Below are positions 18,389 through 27,478 of a stretch of DNA of 64,000 nucleotides, in pieces. How positions within the stretch are numbered: position 1 is the stretch's first letter; every line of letters starts with the position of its first letter. The notes under the pieces were generated by a model. It searched no databases. It was given only the letters and a program-made list of their open reading frames with translations, and was not told where the DNA came from. Source of the DNA: Parascardovia denticolens DSM 10105 = JCM 12538 (lineage in GTDB: Bacteria > Actinomycetota > Actinomycetes > Actinomycetales > Bifidobacteriaceae); the NCBI RefSeq assembly GCF_001042675.1, contig NZ_AP012333.1, positions 1,826,858 through 1,890,857 of the forward strand, in the 5' to 3' direction. Made by a program: the position numbers and the translations under genes.

Positions 18389-19270
18389 TCACAATCTCGA
18401 GGAATTTTTCTGGCCGACCAGGACCTTTTGACCGGCCGGGACGGAATGCGTCACCCAGACATCGGCCCCGATCACGCAGTCATCCCCGATCACCGTGTCG
18501 CCCCCCAGAACGGTGGCATTGGCGTAGATAGTCACCCGAGAGCCCACATTCGGATGCCGTTTCCCCCCTTTGACGACGGCGCCGGCGGAATCCCGCTTGA
18601 AGGACCGGGCGCCGAGGGTCACCCCCTGGTAAAGCTTCACGTGGTCGCCCAAGCGGGCGGTCTGACCGATGACAATCCCCGTCCCGTGGTCGATGCAGAA
18701 GCTGGTACCGATCCGGGCGCCGGGGTTGATGTCAATCCCGGTCTTTTCGTGGGCGTATTCGCTCATGATCCTCGGCAGGAAGGGGACGTCCAGTTGGTAA
18801 AGGACATGGGCGATGCGATAGATGAAAGTCGCGTAAAACCCCGGATAACAGATGACGATCTCCTGCAGGGAGGGGGCGGAGGGGTCGCCTTCGTAGATGG
18901 CCTGGATGTCCGTGAGGACCTCGGCCTTGATCCGGGGCAGCTGTTCGAGAAAGACCCGGCTTTTCTCCCTGCAGGACGAGCAATCCCTCTTCTGAAGCTG
19001 GAGGGCCAAGCGAATCTGGTTCTCCAGACGGTGAGAGAGCTCTTGCAAAGAACGGGCCTGATCCCAATCCTTGAACCGGTAGAAGCGGGGAAGGAGGACG
19101 GTCTGCACCAGCTTGAGCAGGACGACCGTGCTTTTCCGGTCCGGAACGGGGATGGGGGTGTCCAAGGCGGACGCATCGATGGCGTTGATCCGATCCAGCA
19201 GCCGGCCAAGATCCTCGTCTTGGCTGACCTTCTCGGTATCATTGACGGTTCCGTTCGCGCATGTCAACAT
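18389..19270 (-). CDS. cysE: Serine O-acetyltransferase (EpsC/CysE type)
   Basis: Makes O-acetylserine from serine and acetyl-CoA, the first step of cysteine synthesis. The N-terminal helical part is followed by a left-handed hexapeptide repeat domain: GIDINPGARIG, CIDHGTGIVIGQTA with the catalytic His-Asp region, KLYQGVTLGA, and the NATVLGGDTVIGDDCVIGA coils. At 293 residues with a long N-terminal part it fits the EpsC-like branch. ATG 19270 has only a weak GGGGTGA upstream. cysK lies 139 bases upstream on the same strand, giving the complete cysteine pair. A hairpin (GACAAAATC/GATTTTGTC, 18360-18382) begins just after the stop. Confidence 0.93.
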   Translation of the reverse strand: MLTCANGTVNDTEKVSQDEDLGRLLDRINAIDASALDTPIPVPDRKSTVVLLKLVQTVLLPRFYRFKDWDQARSLQELSHRLENQIRLALQLQKRDCSSCREKSRVFLEQLPRIKAEVLTDIQAIYEGDPSAPSLQEIVICYPGFYATFIYRIAHVLYQLDVPFLPRIMSEYAHEKTGIDINPGARIGTSFCIDHGTGIVIGQTARLGDHVKLYQGVTLGARSFKRDSAGAVVKGGKRHPNVGSRVTIYANATVLGGDTVIGDDCVIGADVWVTHSVPAGQKVLVGQKNSSRL

Positions 19271-19409
19271 AAATCACCCCACAGTCCCCGATCAGGACTT
19301 CACACCTGTTTCATCTTACCGGCTTAACCCATTTTGGCGCCCATAATCACGCCGAATTCAGCGCCTAATAACCCAATAAGACTGACCCGGCTTAAAACCC
19401 GAGCCCCCG

Positions 19410-20339
19410 TCAGCCGGCGAAAAGGGCAGTGGACAGATACCGGTCGCCGGAATCAGGCAGGACCACGACGATCTTCTTGCCTTCATTCGCCGGACCCGCG
19501 GCCAGGTCCAGAGCCACCTTCAGGGCCGCCCCGGAAGAGATGCCAGCCAGGATTCCTTCCTTTCGGCCCAGCTCGGCCCCGGTGGCGAAGGCATCTTCGT
19601 TGGTCACGCGGACCACCTGGTCATAGACGGAGGTATCGAGAGCCTCCGGGACAAAGCCGGTCCCAATGCCTTGGATTTTATGGGCTCCAGGCTTGTCCCC
19701 GGAAAGGACGGCGGAAGCGTCGGGCTCCACGGCGACCACGCGCACCTGCGGGTTTTGCTCCTTCAGATAACGACCTGCCCCGGAGATGGTCCCGCCGGTG
19801 CCCACACCGGCCACCAAGATATCGACCTGGCCGTCGGTATCGCTCCAGATCTCAGGGCCAGTGGTCTTGTAATGGGCCTGGGGGTTCGCCTGATTGGCGA
19901 ACTGATTCGGCATGAAGGAGCCGTCAATCTCGTCCAGCATCTCGGCGGCCTTCTTGATGGATCCGGAAATGCCTTGGGCCCCGGGGGTGAGAACGAGCTC
20001 GGCCCCATAGGCCTTCATGAGGCGCTGGCGTTCCACGGACATGGTGTCCGGCATGACGATGATCACCCGGTAGCCTTTGGCGGTGCCGATGGCGGACAAA
20101 GCGATGCCGGTGTTGCCGGAAGTGGGCTCTATGATGGTGGAGCCTGGCTTGAGCTTGCCTTCGCGCTCGGCGGCCTCGACCATGAAGAGGGCCGCCCGGT
20201 CCTTAGTGGACCCGGTCAGGTTGAAGGCTTCCACTTTGGCGTAGACGGAGGCCTTCAGCCCCTTATCCTTTTCCAAATGGGTCAATTCCAAAAGGGGGGT
20301 GTTGCCAATGAGTTGGGTGATGGATGTGTTGATTTTCAT
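19410..20339 (-). CDS. cysK: Cysteine synthase A (O-acetylserine sulfhydrylase)
   Basis: PLP enzyme that replaces the acetyl group of O-acetylserine with sulfide. The PLP lysine is in GSTKDRAAL (about residue 47), with TSGNTGIAL for the substrate loop, GVGTGGTISGAGRYL for phosphate binding, and PDSGDRYLS near the C-terminus. 309 residues, the normal length. It precedes cysE on the minus strand. Two direct repeats upstream (ATTGATG at 20373 and 20386) may be an operator. Confidence 0.96.
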   Translation of the reverse strand: MKINTSITQLIGNTPLLELTHLEKDKGLKASVYAKVEAFNLTGSTKDRAALFMVEAAEREGKLKPGSTIIEPTSGNTGIALSAIGTAKGYRVIIVMPDTMSVERQRLMKAYGAELVLTPGAQGISGSIKKAAEMLDEIDGSFMPNQFANQANPQAHYKTTGPEIWSDTDGQVDILVAGVGTGGTISGAGRYLKEQNPQVRVVAVEPDASAVLSGDKPGAHKIQGIGTGFVPEALDTSVYDQVVRVTNEDAFATGAELGRKEGILAGISSGAALKVALDLAAGPANEGKKIVVVLPDSGDRYLSTALFAG

Positions 20340-20677
20340 GGTGCTCCCTCAGATCGTGAAAATTCGTTAACGATTGATGTCGATCATTGATGCCGGTTTT
20401 ATCAGCACGAGGACCAACTCAGGCCGAGGGGGAAACCATACCGATCCTATCCTGAGTATCTCTACAGGCATAAAACCCGATCCGCCTATCAGGAGGAAGC
20501 GAAGACCGGGTTGGGGGGGTTGGGAAGACATCCATAGATATTCATGGACGTTCATAAGGCAAACCGCAGGCGTTTCTGCCCCTTTCAGTAGAATGAGAGC
20601 TTGACAAGCCTGTCTGGACCCGCCTGAATCGGCGGGGATGGCGGAAGGCAGACGGATACCGAACAACGGGGGCAAGA
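20340..20677. other. Divergent control region cysK / acyltransferase operon
   Basis: 338 bases without a gene. Near cysK lie two ATTGATG direct repeats 13 bases apart (20373-20379, 20386-20392) flanked by GTTAACG. On the other side are TTGACA at about 20602 and a CCCGCC/GGCGGG hairpin near 20630. I see no riboswitch signature; a sulfur-responsive operator is only a guess. Confidence 0.45.
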
Positions 20678-21712
20678 ATGATCATTGGCGGAGACAAACA
20701 CGAGGTGGTCATGAACATTCGTCATGCCATCGAGAACAAGACGCCTTACAAGTCGGTGGAGACCGAAGACCCCGTCATCGACAGGGCAGTCGTCCGCAAA
20801 ATGGCCGATGACCAGATCCAGTTCATGCGCACCCGCCGCTTCCATTTCATGAATCATGCCGTCCGCGGGGTCATGAGCCTGATTGAGCTGATTTTCAGCC
20901 ATTCCACCACCATCGAAGGCCTGGATAAGATCAAAGGCATGGGGGGCGGGGTTCTGGTGGCCCCGAATCACTTCAATCCGTTGGAGAACCTGGCCGTCCG
21001 CAAGACCCTGAAGAAGGCCGGATGGAAGCGCCCCTTCGTGGTCAGCCAGGCCCTCAATCTGGGCATGACCGGTTGGGTAGGCATGATTTTCAAGTATTTC
21101 GACACCATCCCCATCATCAAGGACCACGAATTCCTCTCCACCACCTTCCCTGACGCCCTCAACCGGGTCTTCCAGGGCGGGGACGCGGTCATCATCTACC
21201 CGGAAGAACAGATGTGGTTCAACTACAGGCGGCCACGCCCCGGGCGTCACGGGGTCTATGATTACGCCGCCGCTTTGGGTGTCCCCATCATCTCCCTCTA
21301 CACCGAGGCGATCGATACCGGCAAACCGGAACGGAGCACCAAGGAGTTCGACAAGACACATTACGTGGTCCATGTGCTCGATACCCTCTACCCCGACATG
21401 TCCCTTCCCCAGGCGGAACGGAGCAAGGCCTTGCGCGAGGCCGATGACGCCCAGAAGAAAGCCTTCTTCGAAGAGCATTTCCACATGCCCATCGACGCCC
21501 CCTTCGAAGTGGCGGACATCGTCGGCTGGCATCCTGAGCGGCGGGAAGACCAGGAAGAACGCAAATCCGGCTCTCCAGCCGATGCCTCCCCTGTCGACGG
21601 AAGTGAGACCGGCGCCTCCTCTGCCAACAGGGTCGAAGCCAACGGAAGTGAGACCGATGGACCCCAGGCTGAGAAAGCCCCAGCTGAGGAAGCCCCCAAG
21701 GATGCCGAATAA
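20678..21712 (+). CDS. PlsC-like acyltransferase, first of a tandem pair
   Basis: Lysophospholipid-type acyltransferase fold: the motif I region is APNHFNPLEN (NHx4E in place of the usual NHx4D), followed by the VVIIYPEEQMW block typical of motif III. A hydrophobic segment (AVRGVMSLIELIF) probably associates it with the membrane. The last 70 residues are acidic, repeat-like (NGSETD, DGSETG) and likely disordered. 344 residues. It overlaps the next acyltransferase by 11 bases and is followed by a GT8 glycosyltransferase, suggesting synthesis of an acylated glycolipid or wall-linked polymer. The substrate is unknown. Confidence 0.82.
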   Translation: MIIGGDKHEVVMNIRHAIENKTPYKSVETEDPVIDRAVVRKMADDQIQFMRTRRFHFMNHAVRGVMSLIELIFSHSTTIEGLDKIKGMGGGVLVAPNHFNPLENLAVRKTLKKAGWKRPFVVSQALNLGMTGWVGMIFKYFDTIPIIKDHEFLSTTFPDALNRVFQGGDAVIIYPEEQMWFNYRRPRPGRHGVYDYAAALGVPIISLYTEAIDTGKPERSTKEFDKTHYVVHVLDTLYPDMSLPQAERSKALREADDAQKKAFFEEHFHMPIDAPFEVADIVGWHPERREDQEERKSGSPADASPVDGSETGASSANRVEANGSETDGPQAEKAPAEEAPKDAE

Positions 21713-22559
21713 GACCTTCACCTATCAGTCGGCGGCGGACGACCTGGTCGAGTCACCCAATCAAGACTACCGGATCAATGAGAACCACGTCTGGTTCAGG
21801 CATGGTCCGGTCTTCCGCTTCTTCTTTTCAATCGCTTACACCATCCTTTTCCTGATTTCCTGGTTCTACGTCCGTTTCCGGCTGCGGGCGCGGATCATCG
21901 GCGAAGAAAAGCTCAAGCCTTACCGGGGCAAAAGCTTCTTCATCTATGGCAACCATACCCTGACTTTCGGGGATGTGGCCCTGACCATCGTCATCAATTA
22001 TCCCCGGCCGGTGTCGGCCATGATGAGCCAGGCGAATTTCGGCATCCCCGTGGTCGGGAAAGTGCTGGAATGGGCCAACATGCTGCCCGTCCCCCACACC
22101 CCGGCCGAACATGAAGGCTTCCACCGCGAAATGGACGCCTTGGCCAAGCAGGGAACGGCCATCGCCATCTATCCTGAGGCCCATGTCTGGCCGTATTACA
22201 CCAAGATCCGTCCCTTCAGCGACCGGTCTTTCTCCTACCCGGCCCGGTACGGGCTCCCCGTCTTCTCCTCCACGGTCACCTACCAGAAGCCACGCTTGGG
22301 ACGTTTCCCCCGCGTGACCGTCTACATCGACGGCCCCTTCCTCCCCCAAGGGCTGGCTGACCCCGCTATGACGGAGGGTCTCTCTGGGGAAAACGCAGGG
22401 AAGGAAGGAAACGAAGGCGGCAAGCGGAAGCAGGATGCGGAGGCGATGGCCAAGAGGAAGAGCGCCGAGGCCGCTTCTCTTCGAAATCAGGTGGCATCGG
22501 CTATGATGGACAGAGTTCAGCTGTCCACTTATGAATACGTGCGCTACAGAAAGGCATAA
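21702..22559 (+). CDS. PlsC-like acyltransferase, second of a tandem pair
   Basis: Paralogue of the preceding protein: one N-terminal transmembrane helix (FFFSIAYTILFLISWFYV), motif I as YGNHTLTFGD (a standard NHx4D-like arrangement), and IAIYPEAHVWPYY for motif III. A charged insertion of about 50 residues (Glu/Lys/Gly-rich) lies near the C-terminus. ATG 21702 overlaps the upstream gene by 11 bases, pointing to translational coupling. 285 residues. It probably acts together with its neighbour on one lipid or glycolipid, the two perhaps adding different chains. Confidence 0.82.
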   Translation: MPNKTFTYQSAADDLVESPNQDYRINENHVWFRHGPVFRFFFSIAYTILFLISWFYVRFRLRARIIGEEKLKPYRGKSFFIYGNHTLTFGDVALTIVINYPRPVSAMMSQANFGIPVVGKVLEWANMLPVPHTPAEHEGFHREMDALAKQGTAIAIYPEAHVWPYYTKIRPFSDRSFSYPARYGLPVFSSTVTYQKPRLGRFPRVTVYIDGPFLPQGLADPAMTEGLSGENAGKEGNEGGKRKQDAEAMAKRKSAEAASLRNQVASAMMDRVQLSTYEYVRYRKA

Positions 22560-22562
22560 TCT

Positions 22563-23696
22563 ATGGATCTTCTTTACTGCGGCGACGAACATATGCGCGA
22601 CGGCCTCCTCATCTCCCTTCTTTCCTTACTGGAGCACACCACCGTTCCGCTGAACGTCCACGTGCTCACCGCCACCATCGACGTTGATGGCGAGCAGTGG
22701 AGCCCCTTAAAGCAGGAGGACATCGACTACCTGGACCGCCTGGTCCGACAATCGCCTTACTCGGGCGGCGTCGAGCTGATCGACGTGACCGAACAGTTCA
22801 AGGCACAGCCGCCGACGGCGAATCTGAAAACCCGCTTCTCCCCTTATTGCATGCTTCGTCTTTACGCGGATCTGGTGGACCTGCCGGACCGAATCCTTTA
22901 CTTGGACACGGACGTGGTCTGCAAGAGCGATCCCAGCGAATTGTGGCAGGCGGATATGCATAATCGCCAGATCGCCGGCGTCCCCGACCACTTCGGTTTC
23001 ATCCTCCCCACCGCCAATTGGTTCACCAAACCCTTCTGCTACCTGAACTCCGGGGTCTTGCTCCTCAACATGCCCTACATCCGTGAGACGGGTCTGTTCG
23101 CCAAGTGCCGCGACCTCTGCTCCCGCAAACGGATGTTCCTGTGCGACCAGACCGCCATCAACCGCCTGGCCCGTAAGCGAAGGGTCCTCCCCCGCCGTTT
23201 CAACGAGCAAATCAAAACAAGGCCCGATACGATCCTGCGGCATTTCACCACGACCTTGCACATGACCAAGCCCCATACGATCACTGTCAAGCCTTGGGAT
23301 GTGCCCCGCATGCATAGCGTCTTGGATGAGCACGCCTACGATACGCTTCTTCAGCAGTACCAGTACCATATCGCCCGGATGGACGATGGCTTGGACGATG
23401 ATTCAGGCGACAATTTCAGCAAGAACCTGGACGGCAACCCAGGCGACGATCTGGGCGACAATCCAAACAACGGCCTGGACCTGCAGGGTCAAACGGGTTT
23501 GGCACTCCTTCAAGAGGAGGGGCCGAAAGAACCAGAGGGAACAGAGCCAGAGGTTCTGGAATCAGCGGCGCTGGAGGGAGAGGAAGAACCGAGGGAATCT
23601 GAATCTGAAGTTTTGGCGGAGGAGCCGAAGACCGAACCGCTCACCGAACCAATACCAGAGTCGATGTCGGAGCCTGCCGCGGAACCGATTCGGTAA
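22563..23696 (+). CDS. GT8-family glycosyltransferase with acidic C-terminal tail
   Basis: Retaining glycosyltransferase: an N-terminal MDLLYCGDEHMRDG nucleotide-binding start, the metal-binding DxD in LYLDTDVV (about residue 120), the LNSGVLLLNM block and FLCDQTAIN. The catalytic domain ends near residue 275. The remaining 100 residues are Asp/Asn- then Glu/Pro-rich, with imperfect repeats (GNPGDDLGDNP, EPLTEPIPE), and are probably disordered. It starts three bases after the acyltransferase pair, so the three genes form one unit. The sugar and acceptor cannot be read from sequence. 377 residues. Confidence 0.87.
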   Translation: MDLLYCGDEHMRDGLLISLLSLLEHTTVPLNVHVLTATIDVDGEQWSPLKQEDIDYLDRLVRQSPYSGGVELIDVTEQFKAQPPTANLKTRFSPYCMLRLYADLVDLPDRILYLDTDVVCKSDPSELWQADMHNRQIAGVPDHFGFILPTANWFTKPFCYLNSGVLLLNMPYIRETGLFAKCRDLCSRKRMFLCDQTAINRLARKRRVLPRRFNEQIKTRPDTILRHFTTTLHMTKPHTITVKPWDVPRMHSVLDEHAYDTLLQQYQYHIARMDDGLDDDSGDNFSKNLDGNPGDDLGDNPNNGLDLQGQTGLALLQEEGPKEPEGTEPEVLESAALEGEEEPRESESEVLAEEPKTEPLTEPIPESMSEPAAEPIR

Positions 23697-23746
23697 TCAT
23701 AACCACCCCAGAACCTGTCCGAGCCCAAGAAAAGGAAGGCCGACCG

Positions 23747-23983
23747 TCATCGGTTAGTTCCTTTCCTTTTCCCCACTTTCTTCAACAACCACTTGTCCCG
23801 CCTGATTTCCACGACGCTCAGGGTGAGGGCGGCGGCCGCCAAGGCGGCGATCAAGAGGGAATCCACCAAAGGCATATCGACGACGATCCGGAAAAGGACG
23901 GAAAGCAAGGCATACACGGCCAAGGCCAAAATCACCTTCTCCCACTTCCCGGATAAGAATTCTCTATGATTTTTATCCTTCAA
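23747..23983 (-). CDS. Small two-helix membrane protein
   Basis: 78 residues with two hydrophobic helices (about 18-35 and 42-58) and basic ends. The start is TTG at 23983, supported by AAGGAGG five bases upstream; no ATG exists in frame at the N-terminus. It stands alone downstream of the metG 3' region. I do not recognise a family and no function can be proposed. Confidence 0.6.
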   Translation of the reverse strand: MKDKNHREFLSGKWEKVILALAVYALLSVLFRIVVDMPLVDSLLIAALAAAALTLSVVEIRRDKWLLKKVGKRKGTNR

Positions 23984-24241
23984 GAGTCCTCCTTATGCCT
24001 GCGACTCAAGCTCTGGCTATCATTCATTCCTTTGCGGGATGGGATGGTTATTCTTCAATTTCTCGAAACAAGCCACAGCCAGTTGAGCAATATCATACAT
24101 TTTACTGCATGACTAGTACACATCATAGTCCGCAAGGATGAAAAGGAGGCGAAAAAACGCAAATCTTCCAACGAATACCGCTAGAAGCAAAACCGTCAGA
24201 CAATCAAATACGGTCCGGGAGACGGGGAGGGAGAAAAGAAA

Positions 24242-24263
24242 AGCCCGGTCGCTAGACCGGGCT
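24242..24263 (-). terminator. Second terminator downstream of metG
   Basis: Perfect nine-base stem AGCCCGGTC / GACCGGGCT with a four-base loop; on the minus strand it runs into TTTTCTTTTCTCC, a good intrinsic terminator. It lies 214 bases beyond the metG stop and after an earlier terminator, so it probably ends a separate short transcript or read-through RNA. Confidence 0.8.
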
Positions 24264-24334
24264 ATCAGAGAGAAGGAGAGAAGAAAGGTTTCAATTATTA
24301 AGAGTGGGTATCTCTTAACCAACATCAGGTTGGT
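24242..24334 (-). ncRNA. Candidate CU-rich small RNA downstream of metG
   Basis: On the minus strand: hairpin ACCAAC/GTTGGT (24334-24318), hairpin AAGAG/CTCTT (24316-24300), an unpaired CU-only tract of 22 bases (complement of 24267-24288) and an intrinsic terminator. The tract includes UCUCCUU, a perfect anti-Shine-Dalgarno sequence. Layout and tract match the element after cysE. Because a terminator separates it from metG, an independent promoter would be needed; I could not find a convincing one. Confidence 0.4.
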
Positions 24335-24413
24335 AGTTATTATTAAAGGGCCCAATCCTTAAGGCTTTCCCTGTGTGTTCCTGAGAAATCGCTGGGAATT
24401 GTGCCCTTTTTGT

Positions 24414-24469
24414 AAAAAACAGCCCTAAGAACTCCCCTTTCGAATCATTCGCGGATCATTCGCAGGGCT
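24414..24469 (-). terminator. metG terminator
   Basis: On the minus strand AGCCCT (24469-24464) pairs with AGGGCT (24426-24421) and is followed directly by GTTTTTT. The stem is short with a long loop, but the T run is good. It begins within 10 bases of the metG stop. Confidence 0.6.
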
Positions 24470-24476
24470 TTTGCGG

Positions 24477-26348
24477 CTATTCATCCTTCCGGGTGAGCTT
24501 TTCCTGCTCCGATTTCAACCGGGCTTCCTCTTTGGCTTGACGGGCGGATAGCTCCTTTTCGAACCGATCCAATTCCTCCTCCACAGCTTCGGGAGGGATC
24601 TTCTGGAAGAGGGGGCTGGGCTTGGCGATGGGAGTACCTGGCCGGAGTTCCTCCCGTTCCCAGGCATGGACGGTCTCCCCCAGTCTATAGTTTCCGGTGA
24701 TGATCGGGTACGAGAAATCAGGATCATCCAAATCGGTCACTTCCTCCACATGCGGAAGCGGGGAGAAAGTCCCGGTGCCGCCCAAGGTCTCATACACCTT
24801 CTGGGCAGAATGCGGCAGGAAAGGAGCCAACATGGTGTTGGCATCCATCACGGCCTGGGCGGATGTATACAAGATCGCAGCCAGACGGGCGGGATCGTCC
24901 TTCACCTTCCACGGTTCGGTGGCCGAGATGTACTTGTTGATTTCCTGGACGATGCGCATGGCCTCTGTCAGGGCCGCCTTTTGCCGATGATCCTCAATCA
25001 GGCCGCCCACGGAGGCGAACCCCTCTTCGGTCATCTTCAGCAAGGCCTTATCCTCCTCCTGGAAATCGGAAGGATCGACGGCGGGGATCTGACCGAAATT
25101 CTTATGCAAAAGCACGGCCACGCGGTTGACCAGATTGCCCCACGAGGAAACCAGCTCATCGTTGTTATGGCGGACGAATTCAGCCCAAGTGAAATCGGAG
25201 TCTGACGTCTCCGGGCCGGCGATGGAGATGTAATACCTGACGGCATCCACCTGATAGCGGGCGAGGATGTCTTTGACGTAAATCACGATGCCACGGGAAG
25301 AGCTGAATTTCTTGCCCTCCATGGACAGGAATTCAGAGGCTACCACCTGGGTGGGCATGTTCAGCTCGCCGAACTCGCCCGGCTCGCCTCCTTTGCTGCC
25401 TTGACCGTTATAGCCCAGGATCTCCGAAGGCCAAATCTGCGAATGGAAGGTGATGTTGTCCTTCCCCATGAAATAGTAAGCCGGGGATTGGGGGTCATTC
25501 CACCACTGACGCCACAAATCCGGGTCCCCTTGGCGTCGGGCCCACTCGATGGAGGCGGACAGATAGCCAATCACGGCGTCGAACCAGACGTAAAGCCGTT
25601 TATTCGGGTTATCGATCCAGCCATCCACTGGGATGGGGATGCCCCAATTGATGTCCCTAGTGATGGCACGAGGCTCCACCTCGTTGAACAGTCCCAGAGA
25701 GAAGTTGATGACGTTGGTCCTCCATCCTTGGCGGGTCTTGAGCCAAGCGTAATTCGCCTCGGCCAAGGCGGGGAGATCCAGGAAGTAATGTTCCGTTTCC
25801 TGGAAGACCGGGGTCTCACCGTTGATTTTGGAGCGGGGGTTGATGAGATCGATGGGGTCCAACTCGTTGCCGCAATTGTCGCATTGATCGCCGCGAGCCC
25901 CATCCGCACCGCAAATCGGACATGTCCCTTCAATATAGCGGTCAGGCAGGGTACGCCCGGTGGAGGGGGAGATGGCCACCATCTGCGTGCCCTTGTAGAT
26001 GTAACCGTTCTTCAGGCACTGTTTGAACATCTCCTGGACCACGTTTTCGTGGTTCTTGGTGGTGGTCCGGGTGAAAAGGTCGTAGCTCAAACCCAAGTTG
26101 CACAAATCCTGGGCGATGACGCGGTTATACCGATCCGCCAGTTCCTGGGCGCTCACCCCTTCGGCGTCGGCCTGGACCAGAATGGGGGTCCCGTGCTCAT
26201 CCGTCCCCGAAACCATGAGGACCTCATTCCCCTTCATACGTTCGTATCGGGCATAAACATCGGAGGGGACGCCGAAACCGGCCACGTGGCCGATATGGCG
26301 AGGGCCGTTGGCATAAGGCCAGGCAACAGCTACTAATACATGAGTCAT
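24477..26348 (-). CDS. metG: Methionyl-tRNA synthetase
   Basis: Class I synthetase charging tRNA-Met. The HIGH motif is literal in [10 protein letters not shown], the KMSKS motif appears as KFSSSRG, and a zinc knuckle (CPIC with CDNC) sits in the connective domain. The C-terminal 60 residues are charged and coiled-coil-like ([14 protein letters not shown]), without the tRNA-binding dimerisation domain of larger enzymes. The start is ATG 26348, where the conserved [16 protein letters not shown] begins; longer in-frame starts add 39 unrelated residues. A -10 match (GATAAT) ends seven bases before this ATG, suggesting a leaderless transcript. 623 residues. Confidence 0.96.
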   Translation of the reverse strand: MTHVLVAVAWPYANGPRHIGHVAGFGVPSDVYARYERMKGNEVLMVSGTDEHGTPILVQADAEGVSAQELADRYNRVIAQDLCNLGLSYDLFTRTTTKNHENVVQEMFKQCLKNGYIYKGTQMVAISPSTGRTLPDRYIEGTCPICGADGARGDQCDNCGNELDPIDLINPRSKINGETPVFQETEHYFLDLPALAEANYAWLKTRQGWRTNVINFSLGLFNEVEPRAITRDINWGIPIPVDGWIDNPNKRLYVWFDAVIGYLSASIEWARRQGDPDLWRQWWNDPQSPAYYFMGKDNITFHSQIWPSEILGYNGQGSKGGEPGEFGELNMPTQVVASEFLSMEGKKFSSSRGIVIYVKDILARYQVDAVRYYISIAGPETSDSDFTWAEFVRHNNDELVSSWGNLVNRVAVLLHKNFGQIPAVDPSDFQEEDKALLKMTEEGFASVGGLIEDHRQKAALTEAMRIVQEINKYISATEPWKVKDDPARLAAILYTSAQAVMDANTMLAPFLPHSAQKVYETLGGTGTFSPLPHVEEVTDLDDPDFSYPIITGNYRLGETVHAWEREELRPGTPIAKPSPLFQKIPPEAVEEELDRFEKELSARQAKEEARLKSEQEKLTRKDE

Positions 26349-26355
26349 AAGGCAC

Positions 26356-26383
26356 ATTATCCCTAGTAATCCTGACAAAGCAA
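26356..26383 (-). promoter_or_regulatory. Predicted promoter for leaderless metG mRNA
   Basis: Minus-strand TTGCTT (26383-26378), a 16-base spacer and GATAAT (26361-26356). The metG ATG begins seven bases later, which is where transcription should start, and no Shine-Dalgarno lies at a normal distance. Pattern match only. Confidence 0.5.
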
Positions 26384-26620
26384 GCGTTTTTCGATGAGGT
26401 GAGTTATTCACTTTTCCTGCTCGAATGGTTGGGGACAAGGATGGTGGATTCATGTGGATCGTCACCCGCCGGCTGGGTATAAGTCAGGACTTATCCACCC
26501 TGTCCACAATTTCCTGACCTCCTCTTGCCTTCCCGGCCTGGCTGGATACACTGTGATTTACCCCTTGCGAAGACGGGGCGCCGTCGTCCCGGATGCGCAA
26601 GGAAGAAGGAAGGACATCCC

Positions 26621-27478
26621 ATGAGAACCGAAATCGTACCCACCATGTACGGGTTGAGAGGCAGCGTAGCCAGCGGCCGGACGCCCATATTCCGCACCTG
26701 CGGCATCAGCGGGCAAGCGGGCATCTACCGGTTGGTCCACGCCGGGGTCATCACCCGGCTCGACGAGCAATCTTTCTTCCTGACCACGCAAGCGTCCGAC
26801 GTCCCCGGCCGGGCGCGGATCATCCGCGGAATCCTTCCTTACAACACTGTCGCCAGCGTCTGGCTGGCCGCATGGATCTGGGTTGGAGGGGATTTCCCCT
26901 TCGTCATCGATTTGATTTCCTCGTCCCATTTCCGCTCCCCCATCCTCGGCAGATCGGTCAGGGTATCCAACCGTTACCTGTCGGATGAAACCATCGCCCA
27001 TATCGGGGTGCAGAAATTGACCACTCCGGTGCGTACCGCCTGTGAAATCGCCTGTTTAGGCGAAAAGGAAAGACGAGAGGGGAAAGCCTATTCCGTCATC
27101 GGGAAACTGGCCCAGGACTTCGACTTCACCCATAAGGATTGCTTGCGTTTTCTGGACGCCAATCCTCGCTGGCCCGGCCATGACGACGCCACGGTCGCCT
27201 TCCACAACACCAACCTGCAGGCCCATATGCGCCTTCGCCCGGCGAAGGAACAGACCAGGGAGACCACCTTGCTTTTGGAAGGTCCACAAGGAAGGGACCA
27301 GGTGGAGGATTTGACTGGTCTATATGACGGACAGGATGCGGGCGGCCATCATATCGGGCAGGAGGCCAAGGGGTCGGCCAAGCGGGAGACCAAACGAGAT
27401 TCAAGGAGGGATGTGGGGCAGGAGGCCGAATGGCAACTCCAACAGGGAACCGAGCGCAGGCATGCTCTCCGATTATGA
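26621..27478 (+). CDS. AbiEi-like protein of unknown function
   Basis: 285 residues. The layout (FRTCGISGQAGIYRLVHAGVI winged-helix-like start, then a beta-rich middle, then the phrase TTPVRTACEIACLG) recalls the actinobacterial proteins annotated as AbiEi-type antitoxin domain proteins. The C-terminal nuclease-like domain often found in them is not evident; instead the last 60 residues are Gln/Gly/Arg-rich and look disordered. ATG 26621 has AGGA six bases upstream. No AbiEii toxin gene is adjacent. It is divergent from metG and overlaps the next small ORF by 17 bases. The assignment is tentative. Confidence 0.55.
   Translation: MRTEIVPTMYGLRGSVASGRTPIFRTCGISGQAGIYRLVHAGVITRLDEQSFFLTTQASDVPGRARIIRGILPYNTVASVWLAAWIWVGGDFPFVIDLISSSHFRSPILGRSVRVSNRYLSDETIAHIGVQKLTTPVRTACEIACLGEKERREGKAYSVIGKLAQDFDFTHKDCLRFLDANPRWPGHDDATVAFHNTNLQAHMRLRPAKEQTRETTLLLEGPQGRDQVEDLTGLYDGQDAGGHHIGQEAKGSAKRETKRDSRRDVGQEAEWQLQQGTERRHALRL

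Larger units (their letters stand above)
23984..24476. other. Intergenic region downstream of metG
   Basis: 493 bases without a gene. From right to left on the minus strand: a metG terminator (24469-24414), an element with two short hairpins and a CU-rich tract, and a second terminator (24263-24242) followed by TTTTCTTTT. The rest (23984-24230) is AT-richer, and I see only the promoter region of the small membrane protein. Confidence 0.5.

Noticed and set aside
18386..19327. 313-residue + strand frame over cysE
   Set aside because: cysE shows hexapeptide repeats and catalytic residues on the minus strand; the + frame has no family resemblance.
26349..26620. T-box or SAM riboswitch upstream of metG
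   Set aside because: No T-box TGGNACCGCG phrase or SAM aptamer features on the minus strand, and the promoter match sits next to the start codon.
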